This document shows positions 28,905 to 40,952 of a stretch of 64,000 bases of DNA, in pieces; position 1 is the stretch's first letter; each line of letters begins with the position of its first letter. The notes below the pieces were generated by a model, which saw only the letters and a program-made list of their open reading frames with translations, was not told the DNA's origin and ran no database searches. The stretch is from Pantoea dispersa (GTDB taxonomy: Bacteria; Pseudomonadota; Gammaproteobacteria; Enterobacterales; Enterobacteriaceae), in contig NZ_SCKT01000002.1 in NCBI RefSeq assembly GCF_014155765.1, positions 32,427-96,426 of the forward strand, given 5' to 3'. The position numbers and the translations under genes were made by a program.

Positions 28905-29192
28905 TTAGAGAATGCGCTTCACGGCCTCGTTATAAACCTCCGCGCGTTCTCTTTTACCAACCGAAATCACGAAAACCACCACCTTCTCGTCTATCACCTG
29001 ATAGACAAGGCGATAACCTGAAGACCTGAGCTTTATTTTGTAGCAGTCAGGCATACCGCGAAGCTTGTTCGCTTCAATACGGGGTGCCTCAAGTACTTCA
29101 GCCAGCTTTTTTTTTAATTGTTCACGTACCGTCGAGCCCAGCTTTCGCCATTCCTTTAGTGCCCGCTCGTCAAAATCCAGAAAATAGGCCAT
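28905..29192 (-). CDS. relE: RelE-family toxin
   Basis: 95 residues from ATG 29192. RelE/ParE fold with the basic surface usual for mRNA interferases (KLRGMPDCYKIKLRSSGYRL, VYQVIDEKVVVFVISVGKRE). RelE toxins cut mRNA in the ribosomal A site. The start overlaps the antitoxin stop by one base (TGATG), so toxin is made only with antitoxin. Such modules stabilise plasmids and islands. Confidence 0.9.
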   Translation of the reverse strand: MAYFLDFDERALKEWRKLGSTVREQLKKKLAEVLEAPRIEANKLRGMPDCYKIKLRSSGYRLVYQVIDEKVVVFVISVGKRERAEVYNEAVKRIL

Positions 29193-29431
29193 CAAAGGTC
29201 ATCCAGCGTCACACGAACTGGCTTAGGATTGCGAAGCCGCTCTTTCACTATTTCGACCAGCTCAGCATCTTCGTCGCTCAGCAGTGTCTGTTTGAACGGT
29301 AAACGTTCATTTTCGGCGATATACTCAAGCATGAGACGAAGCGCTTCAGAGGGAGTCACCCCCATTTTTTCAAGCGCAGCGTAAGAACGTGCTTTGAGTT
29401 CATCATCAATACGCAGGTTGATGCTGCCCAT
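29192..29431 (-). CDS. relB: RelB/DinJ-family antitoxin
   Basis: 79 residues. Ribbon-helix-helix N-terminus (SINLRIDDELKARSYAAL), which binds the operator and dimerises, then an acidic C-terminal part that wraps the toxin. First in the module, in the normal antitoxin-toxin order. It probably represses its own promoter together with RelE. Confidence 0.9.
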   Translation of the reverse strand: MGSINLRIDDELKARSYAALEKMGVTPSEALRLMLEYIAENERLPFKQTLLSDEDAELVEIVKERLRNPKPVRVTLDDL

Positions 29432-29558
29432 GTCCTACACCTCTTGTAAATACAAATGTCATTACAAGTATTTCACTCCCTAATGCATATATCAAGTCAT
29501 GCCCAGCGTTATACGCGCTCTGCGAGGTAATGAGATTCACCGCAACACGACTTTTGCC

Positions 29559-32261
29559 TTAAACGTAGCCCATCAGTTTCAGCATTGACTGCGCCTGGTG
29601 CATCGCTTCGGCGCGATGGGTGACGCCCAGCTTCTGGTACAGATTACGGATATGAGTTTTGATGGTGGTAGCCGCGACGTCCAGCTCGCCGGCGATCTGA
29701 TCGTTGCTGTAGCCGGAATAGATCAGCCCCAGCACCTGCCATTCTCGTTGCGTCAGCGGGCTGGTGCGAATCAGCTCCGGCACATCCGGGTGGTTCAACA
29801 GCCGGCTGACGAAGCCCTCATCGAAATGGGCAAACTTATGCCGGTGATACTTATTGATCTCACTGAGAATGCGCCGGGCCCGATGCTGATCGAGTTCGCT
29901 CAGCGTATTAAGCTGAATTAACTGGCGCAGCTGCTGCGCCATCATTTCGCCCTCAATCACGAAGTGGCTGACGAAGCCGGTGCTGCGTGCCAGCTTCAGC
30001 GCTTCGATCAGCGCCTGCTGTGCCTCTGCTTTGCGCGCGGTTTGCCAGTAGATTTGATTCAGCAGCAGCAGGTTACGGTTTAAATCACTCATCAGCCGCA
30101 ACGCATTCGCATTTTCATTCAGCTCATCGAGGATCACTTCGGCCTGGCTGAGATTGCCCAGCAGGATCTGCGCCCGCGCCACATTGCGCCACTGGCCCTG
30201 CAAAAAATGATTGTTGGCAAAGGCGGGTTTATCGGTATGGCGCATCCAGTGGCTGGCGCTCTGCGCATCGCCCGTCATCTGCCAGTAGATCAGCCGCACT
30301 TTGTCGGCGTTGGCAATCCAGTCGCTGTGCAGCACGCCGTTATTCATCAGGTTTTCCAGCCGGCTGAGATAGCTGCGCGCATTATCCAGATTGCCGCGTG
30401 CCAGCGAGCACTGAATCAATAGCCCAAGGCACTGGATTTGCTGCTGGGGCGGATAGCCTTTCAGGACTTTGATGCCTGCGCGCGCGGCGTGTTCGGCCTC
30501 ATCCAGCCGGCCCCACGCCCACATCAGCTGCGCACGGATGCGCAGTAAAAACTCGTGCAGCGGGATGTTCGCCAGATGCTGTTCACTTACCAGCACAAAC
30601 GCTTTTTCCTGAATCTCCCACGCTGATTGTAAAAAGCCCTGCGCGAACAGGATTTCGCTCTGCTGAATCAAACTCCACAGCGCGTAGTGCCAGGCTTCAT
30701 CGCGGCGCGCCATCTGTTCGGTTTGCCGCATCAGCGCCAGCGAGTTGGTCAGGTCACCTTTGCAATGCATCACTTCGCCGTGCACTGAGGTGGCCACAAT
30801 GCGGCTGTAGCGACGCGTTTCCGGCAGCGTTTCCAGCGCCAGCCGTGCCAGTCGCTCTGCTTCGTCGGCGTTGCCGTGATTGATGGCCACCTGTGCGCGC
30901 ACCGCATTGAATTCGCCCTGCAGCGCGGCGTCAATTTCGCAGTCGCAGCCTTCCTCAAAGCGCGCCAGCAGCCGGTTAACTTCGGAAAATCGATGCTGGC
31001 TCTGCATCAGCCAGGCCTGCAGCAGTACCAGTTTCGGACTGGCCAGCAGCGTGCGCCACGGCAGCGTATTCAGCGACTGCTCCAGCAGCGCCAGTTCACT
31101 GCGGTTGAACAGCGTCCACGCGTGCTGCAGCAGCACGTCGCGCAGCATATCGGTATCGCCGGACGCCAGCGCGTGATGAATCGCCTCGCCGGGAAAACCC
31201 TGCGCCATCCAGCTTTGCGCGGCCGCGCGGTGAATGGCCGGTAGCTCGCTGGCCAGCTCCCATTCGCAGCGCTGACGCAAAAAGCTGCCGAACAGCGGGT
31301 GATAGCTGAACCACTGTCCTGAATCATCCATGCGCTGAATAAACAGCCCCTGACGTTCAATTTCTTCCAGCCGCATGCGCCCGTTGTCTTCACCGGTCAC
31401 GCAGGCGACCAGCGCATCATTCATCGACTGCAATAACGCGCTCTTCAGCAAAAAATGGCGCGTGGCGGCATCGACGTTATCCAGCACTTCCTCGACCAGA
31501 TAATCAGAAAGGTGGCTGGCATTAATACCGGAGAGCCGGCGAGCGGAGTCCTGCGCCGACGCCGCGCCCTGACGGGTGGAGAGTGCGATCAGCTGTAACG
31601 CGGTCGCCCAGCCTGCTACATCATCACACAGACGGTTGCTCTCATCCGGCGCGAGCGGCGCACTCAGGCGGCAGTCGAAGAACTGTTTCGCCTCCTGATG
31701 GGTGAAGGCCAGCTGCTGGCTGCCCAGCTCCAGCAGTTGTTCACGCACGCGCAGATTAGCAATACCCAACTGCGGCAGATTGCGGGACAGCACCACCAGC
31801 GTCAGGTTATCCGGCTGATGGCGCAGGAAAAAGCGCATGGCTTCATGCACGGCGGGATTAGTGATGTGATGATAATCATCGATGATCAGCCACAGCGGCT
31901 GCTGCCACGCGGCCAGCTCATTGAACAGCTGGGCGAACAACGCATTAAGGTTCACGTACTGACGCTTTTGCGCCAGCGTCTCGCTGCGGCTGCATGCGCC
32001 GCGGGTAGCCTGCTGCAGCGCGGCGATCAGGTAATCGGCGAAGCGCTCCGGCTGATTGTCGCCCTCGTCTAATGAATACCAGCCCAGCTCGCTTTTATCA
32101 GCCGCCCACTGCGATACCAGCGTGGTTTTGCCGTAGCCCGCCGGGCTGGCAATCAGCACCAGCCGGTAATTCGCCGCTGCGCTGAGCTTTTGCAGCAGAC
32201 GATCGCGAGTAACCGTGCTTTCAGGACGAACGGGACGACTCAGTTTTGAGGGTATCAACAT
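29559..32261 (-). CDS. malT: Maltose regulon activator MalT
   Basis: 900 residues, as in E. coli MalT (901). Signal-transduction ATPase (STAND class): Walker [10 protein letters not shown] at 39-47, [10 protein letters not shown] as Walker B, a winged-helix and TPR-like superhelix in the middle that binds maltotriose, and a C-terminal LuxR-type DNA-binding domain ([20 protein letters not shown], then [18 protein letters not shown]). With ATP and maltotriose it oligomerises on MalT boxes upstream of malP and malK/malE, which are recognisable here. Divergent from malPQ, as in E. coli. Confidence 0.96.
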   Translation of the reverse strand: MLIPSKLSRPVRPESTVTRDRLLQKLSAAANYRLVLIASPAGYGKTTLVSQWAADKSELGWYSLDEGDNQPERFADYLIAALQQATRGACSRSETLAQKRQYVNLNALFAQLFNELAAWQQPLWLIIDDYHHITNPAVHEAMRFFLRHQPDNLTLVVLSRNLPQLGIANLRVREQLLELGSQQLAFTHQEAKQFFDCRLSAPLAPDESNRLCDDVAGWATALQLIALSTRQGAASAQDSARRLSGINASHLSDYLVEEVLDNVDAATRHFLLKSALLQSMNDALVACVTGEDNGRMRLEEIERQGLFIQRMDDSGQWFSYHPLFGSFLRQRCEWELASELPAIHRAAAQSWMAQGFPGEAIHHALASGDTDMLRDVLLQHAWTLFNRSELALLEQSLNTLPWRTLLASPKLVLLQAWLMQSQHRFSEVNRLLARFEEGCDCEIDAALQGEFNAVRAQVAINHGNADEAERLARLALETLPETRRYSRIVATSVHGEVMHCKGDLTNSLALMRQTEQMARRDEAWHYALWSLIQQSEILFAQGFLQSAWEIQEKAFVLVSEQHLANIPLHEFLLRIRAQLMWAWGRLDEAEHAARAGIKVLKGYPPQQQIQCLGLLIQCSLARGNLDNARSYLSRLENLMNNGVLHSDWIANADKVRLIYWQMTGDAQSASHWMRHTDKPAFANNHFLQGQWRNVARAQILLGNLSQAEVILDELNENANALRLMSDLNRNLLLLNQIYWQTARKAEAQQALIEALKLARSTGFVSHFVIEGEMMAQQLRQLIQLNTLSELDQHRARRILSEINKYHRHKFAHFDEGFVSRLLNHPDVPELIRTSPLTQREWQVLGLIYSGYSNDQIAGELDVAATTIKTHIRNLYQKLGVTHRAEAMHQAQSMLKLMGYV

Positions 32262-32537
32262 GGGCGCACGCTTCTCCGTTAACGTTCAGCGCATCATTTT
32301 TTTACGCTTCGTAATTAATAGTCATACACGTTCGGAGATTCGGTTACTGAATGCAAGCGAACTGATTAGTTACGCTTTACAAAAGCGAGTGTTATCACAC
32401 TCCTGCCGCGCTTTCAGATTTACCTCAGCCTCTCCACCCTCCCTGTCCTCCCCGCGGAATTTTTTACAGGAGGAGGTAGCCGCCTGGCGGCAGCGTCACA
32501 CTGCCTGTAACCCTATTTATTCGACTGGAGTTTCCCT
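32262..32537 (+). promoter_or_regulatory. malT-malP control region with candidate MalT boxes
   Basis: MalT boxes follow GGGGAKGAGG. A reversed copy reads TCCTCCCC at 32446-32453 (GGGGAGGA on the minus strand), and CAGGAGGAGG at 32467-32476 matches eight of ten. They lie 60-95 bases before the malP start, a usual distance. The left half is AT-rich and should hold the malT promoter. Confidence 0.55.
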
Positions 32538-34940
32538 ATGGCACTGCCCACATTTGACCCTGACCGTTTTTCTGCCGCGCTGGTGCGCCAGTGGCGACGT
32601 TTTGGCCTGCCGGATGTGCAGGAAATGAGCCCCGACCAGTGGTGGCATGCGCTGAGCGGCGCGCTGGCCGAACTGCTGGCGGATATACCGGTGCAGCCGG
32701 CCGCTGGCGGACAGCGCCACGTTAATTATCTGTCAATGGAGTTTCTGCTGGGCAGGCTGACCGGCAACAATCTGCTGAATCTCGGCTGGTACGACGGCGT
32801 TAAAGCGACGCTGGCCGCAGCAGGCGTGACGCTGAGTGACGTGCTGGAGCGTGAAACCGATCCGGCACTGGGCAACGGCGGTCTGGGACGGCTGGCCGCC
32901 TGTTTTCTCGATGCGATGGCGACCACCGGCCAGCCTGCGCTCGGCTATGGCCTGAACTACCAGTACGGTCTGTTTCGCCAGCATTTTGTCGGGGGCGCGC
33001 AGCACGAACAGCCGGATGACTGGCAGCGCGATCGTTATCCCTGGTTTCGCCACAACGCGGCGCTTGACGTGCAGGTCGGACTGGGCGGCAGCGTGACCAC
33101 CATTGACGGCGTGGCGCACTGGCAGCCTGCTTTTGTTGTGCAGGGTGAAGCCTGGGATCTGCCGGTGGTCGGTTTCCGCAACGGCATCACGCAGCCCTTG
33201 CGTCTGTGGCAGGCAAAGCATGCCCGACCGTTTGATCTCCAGCGTTTCAATAACGGCGATTTTCTGCGTGCAGAACAGCAAGGCATTGAGGCGGAAAAAC
33301 TGACCAAAGTGCTCTACCCGAATGACAACCATCAGGCAGGCAAAAAGCTGCGTCTGATGCAGCAGTATTTCCAGTGTGCCTGTACGCTGGCGGATATTCT
33401 GCGCCGTCATCAGGCCGCGGGGCGAGCCATCGAAACGTTAGCGGATTATGAAGTGATCCAGCTGAACGATACCCATCCGACGCTGGCCATCCCGGAGCTG
33501 TTGCGCCTGCTGCTGGATGAGCACCGGCTCAGCTGGCAGGACGCATGGCGCATTACCCAGCGCACCTTCGCCTATACCAACCACACGCTGATGCCGGAAG
33601 CGCTGGAGTGCTGGAGCCTGCGCCTGGTGCGCAGCTTGCTGCCGCGCCATGTGATGATCATCAATACGCTCAATGCGCAGCTAAAACAGCAGGTTGAGGC
33701 GCGCTGGCCGGGCAATCAGGCGATCTGGTCAAAACTGGCGCTGGTGCACGATCAGCAACTGCGCATGGCAAATCTGTGCGTGGTCGGCAGCTTTGCAGTC
33801 AACGGCGTGGCGGCGCTGCACTCGCGTCTGGTGGTACAGGACCTGTTCCCCGAGTATCACGCGCTGTGGCCGGAGAAGTTTCATAATGTCACCAACGGCA
33901 TCACACCGCGTCGCTGGATCAACCAGTGCAATCCGGCGCTGGCGGCGCTGATCAACAAAACGCTGCAGCGTCCGTGGCTTAACGATCTCGATGCGCTGCA
34001 GGATCTGTCGCCATTCGCCGATGATGCCGCCTTCCGCGCCGAATATCGCGCCATTAAGCAGCACAACAAGCAGGCACTGACAGAGTGGATCGCCGACCGA
34101 ACCGGCATTGCGGTGCAGCCTGATGCGCTGTTTGACGTCCAGATCAAGCGGCTGCACGAATACAAACGGCAGCACCTGATGCTGCTGCACATGATTGCGC
34201 TGTGGCAAACGCTGGTCAGCGATCCGCAGGCCAATCTGGCTCCGCGCGTGATGCTGTTTGGTGCCAAAGCGGCGCCGGGTTATGCGCTGGCAAAAAACAT
34301 CATCTTCGCCATCAATAAAGTGGCGGAAACCATCAACCACGATGCGCGCGTTGGCGACCGGCTGAAAATTGTTTTTATCCCTGATTACAACGTGTCGGTT
34401 GCCGAGCGCCTGATCCCGGCCGCCGATCTCTCGGAGCAGATCTCGACTGCGGGCAAAGAAGCATCCGGTACTGGCAATATGAAGCTGGCGCTGAACGGCG
34501 CACTCACCATCGGTACGCTGGATGGGGCCAACGTTGAAATCGCGCAGCAGGTGGGTGAAGAGAATATCTTCATCTTTGGCCATACCGTAGAGCAGGTCAG
34601 CGCGCTGAAACAGGCCGGTTACTCGCCATTGAACTGGCGCAGTAAGGACGCGCAGCTGGATCGCGTGCTGACCGCGCTGGAAGATGGCACCTTCAGTAAC
34701 GGCGACCGCACGGCGTTTAGCGATCTGGTCAACAGCCTGGGCGCGCAAGGCGGCGATCCTTATCTGGTACTGGCAGATTTTCGCCACTATCTCAACGCGC
34801 AGCAGCAGGTTGAAGCGCTGTGGGCCGATCCTGAGGCCTGGACGCGCGCCGCAATCCTCAATACCGCGCGTTGCGGCATGTTCAGTGCCGATCGCGCCAT
34901 TCGTGACTATCAGCAACGTATCTGGCAGGCCAGCCGCTAA
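32538..34940 (+). CDS. malP: Maltodextrin phosphorylase MalP
   Basis: 800 residues (E. coli 797). Pyridoxal-phosphate enzyme of the glycogen phosphorylase family that releases glucose-1-phosphate from the non-reducing ends of maltodextrins. The phosphorylase signature [20 protein letters not shown] carries the PLP lysine, K649. [18 protein letters not shown] and the catalytic RLHEYKRQ region are also intact. First gene of malPQ; the malQ start follows the stop by eight bases. Confidence 0.96.
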   Translation: MALPTFDPDRFSAALVRQWRRFGLPDVQEMSPDQWWHALSGALAELLADIPVQPAAGGQRHVNYLSMEFLLGRLTGNNLLNLGWYDGVKATLAAAGVTLSDVLERETDPALGNGGLGRLAACFLDAMATTGQPALGYGLNYQYGLFRQHFVGGAQHEQPDDWQRDRYPWFRHNAALDVQVGLGGSVTTIDGVAHWQPAFVVQGEAWDLPVVGFRNGITQPLRLWQAKHARPFDLQRFNNGDFLRAEQQGIEAEKLTKVLYPNDNHQAGKKLRLMQQYFQCACTLADILRRHQAAGRAIETLADYEVIQLNDTHPTLAIPELLRLLLDEHRLSWQDAWRITQRTFAYTNHTLMPEALECWSLRLVRSLLPRHVMIINTLNAQLKQQVEARWPGNQAIWSKLALVHDQQLRMANLCVVGSFAVNGVAALHSRLVVQDLFPEYHALWPEKFHNVTNGITPRRWINQCNPALAALINKTLQRPWLNDLDALQDLSPFADDAAFRAEYRAIKQHNKQALTEWIADRTGIAVQPDALFDVQIKRLHEYKRQHLMLLHMIALWQTLVSDPQANLAPRVMLFGAKAAPGYALAKNIIFAINKVAETINHDARVGDRLKIVFIPDYNVSVAERLIPAADLSEQISTAGKEASGTGNMKLALNGALTIGTLDGANVEIAQQVGEENIFIFGHTVEQVSALKQAGYSPLNWRSKDAQLDRVLTALEDGTFSNGDRTAFSDLVNSLGAQGGDPYLVLADFRHYLNAQQQVEALWADPEAWTRAAILNTARCGMFSADRAIRDYQQRIWQASR

Positions 34941-34948
34941 GGAACGCC

Positions 34949-37018
34949 ATGAAACCCAAAGATGCTCTTGATCGCCGTGCTGACGCGCTTATTGCTGCGG
35001 AATATATTGATGCGCACGGAAAACCGCGGCAGATTTCTGCTCTTACCCAACAGCGTCTCGCTGCGCTGATGCAGGCCCCTGCGAACGGCTCCGCACCGCT
35101 GCCGCCGGTGGTGATTTTTTATGTCGGACAGCCACTGAGTCTGGCACCGGTGCTCAGCGCCGACGCGGAATGGCAGCTGACGAGCGAAAGCGGCGAAAAC
35201 TGGTCCGGGCGCTGCCAGCCGGGTGAAGCGTTGGTGTTGCCCGCGTTGCCCGCCGGTTATCACCAGCTGACATTGACCCAGAAGTTACAGTGTCACTGTT
35301 GCCCGATTATAGTGGCACCCCGCCGCTGCTACGAACCTGCGGAACTGCTGGCGGGCGAATCGCTGTGGGGCAGCTGTATTCAGCTGTATACGCTGCGCTC
35401 TGCGGCTAACTGGGGCATCGGGGATTTCGGCGATCTGCGGCAAATGATCGCTGAAACCGCGCGGCGCGGCGGCGCGTTTGTCGGGCTCAATCCGCTGCAC
35501 GCGCTGTTTCCTGCCGCACCGGAGAGCGCCAGCCCTTACAGTCCCTCTTCCCGGCGTTGGCTCAACATCCTCTATATCGACGTGGGCGCTGTGGCAGATT
35601 TTGGCCTCAGCGACGCGGCGCAGGCCTGGTGGCAAGCTGAGGAGACGCAGCAGGCGATTCGGGCAGCGCGTGACGCCGCGTGGGTGGATTACACTGCCGT
35701 CACCCGGCTTAAGTTGCAGGGACTGCGGCTTGCCTGGCAGCAGTTTCGCCGGCGCACGGCAGATGATGGACAGGCGCAGGCGTTTGCGGAGTTTGTGCGT
35801 GCCGGGGGCGACAGCCTGCTGCATCAGGGGCTGTTTGATGCGCTGCACGCGGCGCGCAGCGCCCAGGATGGCACGGGTTATGGCTGGCAACACTGGCCGG
35901 GCGAATGGCAGCAGGCGAACAGTGCGGCAGTGCTGGCGTTCCGCATCGAGCACAGCGACGAGGTGCGTTTCTACATGTGGCTGCAGTGGCTGGCGGCAGA
36001 GCAATTCGCCGCCTGCTGGCAGCTGTGTCAGCAGCAGCAGATGGCGATCGGGCTGTATCGCGACCTGGCGGTGGGCGTGGCGGCGGATGGCGCGGAAACC
36101 TGGCGCGATCGGCAGCTTTACTGCCTGGACGCCAGCGTTGGCGCGCCGCCGGATATCCTCGGTCCGCTCGGTCAGAACTGGGGATTGCCGCCGATGGACC
36201 CGCAGGTGATGGCCGCGCGCGGCTATGAACCATGGATCGCCCTGCTGCGCGCCAGCATGCGCGACTGCGGCGCACTGCGCATTGACCATGTGATGGCGCT
36301 GCTGCGTTTATGGTGGATACCGAAGGACGAAAGCGCGGCGCACGGTGCCTATGTGCACTATCCGGTGGATGATTTGCTGGCGATTCTGGCACTGGAGAGC
36401 CAGCGCCATCGTTGCATGGTGATTGGCGAGGATCTGGGCACCGTGCCGGAAGCCATCGTTGATAAACTGCGCGACGCCGGTGTGTACTCCTACAAAGTGC
36501 TCTACTTTGAGCAGGAATCGCAGCGCCACTTCCGCGTGCCAGCGACGTGGCCGCGTCAGGCGATGGCCGTTACCACCACTCATGATATGCCGACGCTGCG
36601 CGGCTGGTGGCAAAGTGACGATTTGCGGCTGGGCAGTGCGCTGGGGCTTTACCCCGATCGGGCGATTCTCGCTGGCCTGCATCGCGATCGGCGCCTGGCT
36701 AAACAGGCGTTGCTGCGTACGCTGTTGCGCAGCGGTGATCTGCCGCCGCGCCGCCGCTTCCGGCGGGCCAGCGTCCGCATGAGTCATCAGCTTAGTCAGG
36801 CGATCCATCGCTATCTGGCCCGCAGCCAGTGTGCACTGCTCGGTTTGCAGCCGGAAGAGTGGCTGGATATGGCACTGCCGGTCAACGTGCCGGGCACCGT
36901 CGATCAGTATCCCAACTGGCGACGTAAGCTAAGCGTAACGCTGGAAGCGATGGCGGAGGATGACAGAATCGATGCGTTGCTGACGGCGGTACAATCACGT
37001 CAGCGTCAGCGTAAGTAG
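34949..37018 (+). CDS. malQ: 4-alpha-glucanotransferase (amylomaltase) MalQ
   Basis: 689 residues, near E. coli MalQ (694). GH77 enzyme that transfers glucan units between maltodextrins, releasing glucose and making longer chains for MalP. An N-terminal accessory domain of about 140 residues precedes the barrel. Catalytic motifs: LRIDHVMALLRLWW with the nucleophile aspartate, VIGEDLGTVPE with the acid/base glutamate, and TTHDMPTLRGWW with the third acid. It faces malM, with two hairpins in the gap. Confidence 0.95.
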   Translation: MKPKDALDRRADALIAAEYIDAHGKPRQISALTQQRLAALMQAPANGSAPLPPVVIFYVGQPLSLAPVLSADAEWQLTSESGENWSGRCQPGEALVLPALPAGYHQLTLTQKLQCHCCPIIVAPRRCYEPAELLAGESLWGSCIQLYTLRSAANWGIGDFGDLRQMIAETARRGGAFVGLNPLHALFPAAPESASPYSPSSRRWLNILYIDVGAVADFGLSDAAQAWWQAEETQQAIRAARDAAWVDYTAVTRLKLQGLRLAWQQFRRRTADDGQAQAFAEFVRAGGDSLLHQGLFDALHAARSAQDGTGYGWQHWPGEWQQANSAAVLAFRIEHSDEVRFYMWLQWLAAEQFAACWQLCQQQQMAIGLYRDLAVGVAADGAETWRDRQLYCLDASVGAPPDILGPLGQNWGLPPMDPQVMAARGYEPWIALLRASMRDCGALRIDHVMALLRLWWIPKDESAAHGAYVHYPVDDLLAILALESQRHRCMVIGEDLGTVPEAIVDKLRDAGVYSYKVLYFEQESQRHFRVPATWPRQAMAVTTTHDMPTLRGWWQSDDLRLGSALGLYPDRAILAGLHRDRRLAKQALLRTLLRSGDLPPRRRFRRASVRMSHQLSQAIHRYLARSQCALLGLQPEEWLDMALPVNVPGTVDQYPNWRRKLSVTLEAMAEDDRIDALLTAVQSRQRQRK

Positions 37019-37025
37019 CACGAAA

Positions 37026-37048
37026 CCGACCTGCTGCGTGCAGGTCGG
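37026..37048. terminator. Stem-loop after malQ
   Basis: CCGACCTGC and GCAGGTCGG form a perfect 9-bp stem with a 5-base loop, eight bases after the malQ stop. No direct T-run follows on the plus strand, so it may act as an mRNA end-stabiliser or weak terminator. Confidence 0.5.
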
Positions 37049-37053
37049 AGTGC

Positions 37054-37080
37054 CATAAAAAAGGTGCGCCGAAGCGCACC
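37054..37080 (-). terminator. Rho-independent terminator of malK-lamB-malM
   Basis: On the minus strand GGTGCGC-TTCG-GCGCACC is followed by TTTTTTAT. The stable UUCG-class tetraloop and U-run make a classical terminator 33 bases after the malM stop. Confidence 0.85.
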
Positions 37081-37112
37081 AGGTGGGGCAACTCAGCACT
37101 GTCGGGGCAGTT

Positions 37113-38024
37113 TCACCCCTTGCCTTTAACACTGCTGATAAAGGTTTGCCGCGCCGATGTCGATCCCAGACGCTCCGCTTCATCCAGCAGCTTCAGCGCT
37201 TTATCGATATTGCCCTGTTGCACCGCTTGACGAATGCTCTGATTGAAATAGCTTTCCGTCTCATTCACCAGCGGTGCCGGTTCAGGCGCTGGCGCGCGCG
37301 CCGTCGTGGCGGCCATGGCCGGCCGGGTGCTGCCAACGGTGACAGCGGCAGGCGCGGCTGAGCCAAACAGCGGGCCGACCAGAATCGACGAGCCGGAACT
37401 GGTTGCTACTTTCAGTTTGATTTTGCCGTCGCGACTGTGACGCGCCACCGGATCGGGAATATCCGGTACCGCATGGCCGGTGCCTTTGGCATAAGCTTTG
37501 GCCGGATCCAGCAGCGTCGTGGTCTGGGTTAAATCCTGGTCGGTGGTGAACACCAGCAAATAGATCTTCTGCTGGCCCGGCACCGGCGTCAGCTTCATCA
37601 CCCCTTCCAGCCGGTCGGCGCTCATCACGCCGGGCTGCTGATAGCTAAAGAAGCGGCTCGGAAACCACGCGGCCGGCTGCAGGTTTTCATCCAGTACCAG
37701 CACATTTGGCGCAAAGACCTGATTGTGTACCACCTCGCTGCTTAGCGTAACCGTCAGCTCGCCCTGATTGGCAGGCAGGCTGTAAGCCGCGATGGCCCCT
37801 GTTAAGCCACGTACATCCAGCGGCGTTGCGCTTTGTGTCAGCGTGGTGGTTTGTGCACGCGTTGCATCCACCGGCTGCCAGCTGAGCTGCTGCAGCCGGG
37901 CGGTGGGAATGGCGGGTGCCGCGGAAAGATCCTGCGGTACCAGATTGATGTCGGCCTGAACTGGCATAATGACGCCGGTCAGCAGCGCGCTGCTCAGGCA
38001 GAAGGCGATAAGATGTTTTTTCAT
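37113..38024 (-). CDS. malM: Periplasmic maltose-operon protein MalM
   Basis: Start at ATG 38024 (MKKHLIAFCLSSALLTG), with GGGATAACAC upstream; the longer in-frame reading runs through the lamB-malM hairpin. 303 residues: signal peptide ending about VQA at 24, a Pro/Ala-rich linker around 225-255, and a compact C-terminal helical part (SYFNQSIRQAVQQGNIDKAL). Exact role is not established in E. coli either; it is exported and co-regulated with LamB. Third gene of malK-lamB-malM. Confidence 0.9.
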   Translation of the reverse strand: MKKHLIAFCLSSALLTGVIMPVQADINLVPQDLSAAPAIPTARLQQLSWQPVDATRAQTTTLTQSATPLDVRGLTGAIAAYSLPANQGELTVTLSSEVVHNQVFAPNVLVLDENLQPAAWFPSRFFSYQQPGVMSADRLEGVMKLTPVPGQQKIYLLVFTTDQDLTQTTTLLDPAKAYAKGTGHAVPDIPDPVARHSRDGKIKLKVATSSGSSILVGPLFGSAAPAAVTVGSTRPAMAATTARAPAPEPAPLVNETESYFNQSIRQAVQQGNIDKALKLLDEAERLGSTSARQTFISSVKGKG

Positions 38025-38090
38025 TGTGTTATCCCAACAAGTTGTCAGGCAGCGGCGTAGGCCAGGCAATGGCCGCCGCTGTCCGAAAAC

Positions 38091-38111
38091 GCCGTGCGTC
38101 TGCCGCACGGC
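38091..38111 (-). other. Intercistronic stem-loop between lamB and malM
   Basis: GCCGTGCG and CGCACGGC pair perfectly across a 5-base loop. No T-run. It resembles the palindromes seen at this junction in E. coli and may stabilise lamB mRNA. Confidence 0.6.
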
Positions 38112-38138
38112 GGATGTTTGCTTAACCTGCGCAGCGCC

Positions 38139-39443
<1,305 letters not shown>

Positions 39444-39481
39444 CTATCTCCTGAGGTCATTGCTTTTATTGTTTTGCAGGG

Positions 39482-40591
39482 CTAAACACCGGGTTCCTGA
39501 TGCAGCCTGCGGCAGGCGCTCCCGTCCTCGCGGAACAGGTGACAACGCTCCGGCGGCAGGCCAATACCCATCAGGGCGCCCTCTTCTACCAGCACCACGT
39601 CCTCCTGGCGATACACCAGGTTCTGACGAATGGCGGGGATCTGGATATGGATTTGCGTCTCGTGGCCGAGCTGCTCAACCACCTGCACTTCGCCCTCCAG
39701 CGTGACATCGGCGATGTCGCTGGAGAGCAGATGTTCCGGACGAATACCCAGCGACATGTTGCTGCCGACCTGGACGCCGGCGCTCTCCACCGGCAGCCAT
39801 ACAAGCTGATCGTTGGGCAAACGCACCTGCACCTGATCGATGGCGGTGGCGGTCACTTTGACGGGCAGAAAATTCATGCGCGGCGAGCCGATAAAGCCGG
39901 CAACGAAGCGGTTAGCGGGATAGTGATAGAGTTCGAGCGGCTTACCGACCTGGGCGATGCGACCGGCGTCCAGCACCACGATCTTGTCGGCCAGCGTCAT
40001 CGCTTCGATTTGATCGTGCGTAACGTAAATCATGGTGCGCTTCAGGCGTTTATGCAGGCGTGAGATTTCAATGCGCATCTGTACGCGCAGCGCGGCATCA
40101 AGATTGGACAATGGCTCGTCGAGCAGAAACACACGCGGTTCGGCCACCAGCGTGCGCCCGATGGCCACGCGCTGCCGCTGTCCGCCCGATAGCGCTTTGG
40201 GTCGCCGTTCCAGCAGGTGCGCCAGCTGTAACACCTCCGCCACCTGATTGACGCGCTGCTGGATCTCAGCACGCTTTACGCCAGCCAGCTTCAGGCCAAA
40301 CGACATGTTTTCGGCCACCGAAAGGTGCGGATAAAGGGCGTAAGACTGAAACACCATGCCGATACCGCGCTCAGCGGGCGGAACATCGTTCATACGCTGA
40401 CCGCCAATCAGCAGATCGCCGCGAGTGATGGTTTCCAGGCCGGCGATCATGCGTAACAGCGTTGATTTGCCGCAGCCGGATGGACCGACGAACACCACAA
40501 ATTCCCCGTCGCCGATCTCCAGATTGATGTCTTTTGATACCTCGGTATCACCCCAGGCCTTGGTGACATGGTGTAACGCAACGCTCGCCAT
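39482..40591 (-). CDS. malK: Maltose/maltodextrin ABC transporter ATPase MalK
   Basis: 369 residues. Walker [10 protein letters not shown] at 36-44, Q-loop [10 protein letters not shown], signature LSGGQRQR at 134-141, Walker B VFLLDEP at 154-160, H-loop [10 protein letters not shown]. From about 235 a regulatory domain follows, which in E. coli binds MalT (repressing the regulon) and unphosphorylated EIIA-Glc (inducer exclusion). First gene of malK-lamB-malM, divergent from malE. Confidence 0.97.
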   Translation of the reverse strand: MASVALHHVTKAWGDTEVSKDINLEIGDGEFVVFVGPSGCGKSTLLRMIAGLETITRGDLLIGGQRMNDVPPAERGIGMVFQSYALYPHLSVAENMSFGLKLAGVKRAEIQQRVNQVAEVLQLAHLLERRPKALSGGQRQRVAIGRTLVAEPRVFLLDEPLSNLDAALRVQMRIEISRLHKRLKRTMIYVTHDQIEAMTLADKIVVLDAGRIAQVGKPLELYHYPANRFVAGFIGSPRMNFLPVKVTATAIDQVQVRLPNDQLVWLPVESAGVQVGSNMSLGIRPEHLLSSDIADVTLEGEVQVVEQLGHETQIHIQIPAIRQNLVYRQEDVVLVEEGALMGIGLPPERCHLFREDGSACRRLHQEPGV

Positions 40592-40705
40592 GATGCTTTC
40601 CTCTTCGCAGGCTCATGCTTGCCTGCAGCACCGCAGGCAGACTCCGGCGACCACTATGGGCAGGCGCAGACGGCGCAGCATCCTCCACCGTGTGGGTTTT
40701 TACTG

Positions 40706-40725
40706 GGGGATGAGGCGGGAGGAGG
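40706..40725 (+). promoter_or_regulatory. Tandem MalT boxes
   Basis: GGGGATGAGG (40706-40715) is a perfect match to GGGGAKGAGG and abuts CGGGAGGAGG (40716-40725), nine of ten. Direct tandem boxes are typical of MalT-activated promoters. Confidence 0.8.
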
Positions 40726-40878
40726 AGTACGCGCACGCCAGCCGCGCCGGCGCGACGTTCACGGCAATTTTGTGAGCTGTCACGCAGAGCTGACGCGTCA
40801 ATAGTGTGCGCCAGCGCGTATTAAGGCGCTGTTTTGCAAGCGCGATCACGGCTTAGTGCCGTTGGGCGTAGAGCGCAG

Positions 40879-40888
40879 GAGGATGAGG
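40879..40888 (+). promoter_or_regulatory. MalT box proximal to malE
   Basis: GAGGATGAGG matches nine of ten positions of the MalT consensus. It lies 65 bases before the malE ATG, in the place of the promoter-proximal box. Confidence 0.65.
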
Positions 40889-40952
40889 AAATGGCATAAC
40901 GCCGCACAATGATGCCACTAATGATTTCCGCTTCCGCTAACAGGATGGAGTT

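Larger units (their letters stand above)
40592..40952. promoter_or_regulatory. Divergent malK/malE control region
   Basis: 361 bases without a gene. It contains the MalT box array at 40706-40725 and a further box near malE at 40879-40888. Other GGAGGA-like tracts (for example on the minus strand at 40679-40690) may belong to the array. In E. coli MalT and CRP act jointly on both promoters here; I could not point to a convincing CRP site. Confidence 0.6.

Noticed and set aside
33729-34916. Long open frame (395 codons) on the minus strand inside malP
   Set aside because: Shadow of the GC-rich malP frame; no family motif, while malP is complete on the other strand.
35285-36289. Long minus-strand frame (334 codons) inside malQ
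   Set aside because: Antisense shadow of malQ; arginine/histidine-rich composition typical of an anti-frame.
37026-37048. Hairpin after malQ as a classical plus-strand terminator
   Set aside because: Stem is perfect but no T-run follows on the plus strand; kept only as a weak transcript-end structure.
40760-40800. Candidate CRP site (TGTGAGCTGTCACG) in the malK/malE region
   Set aside because: The half-sites are four rather than six bases apart, so it does not fit CRP binding.
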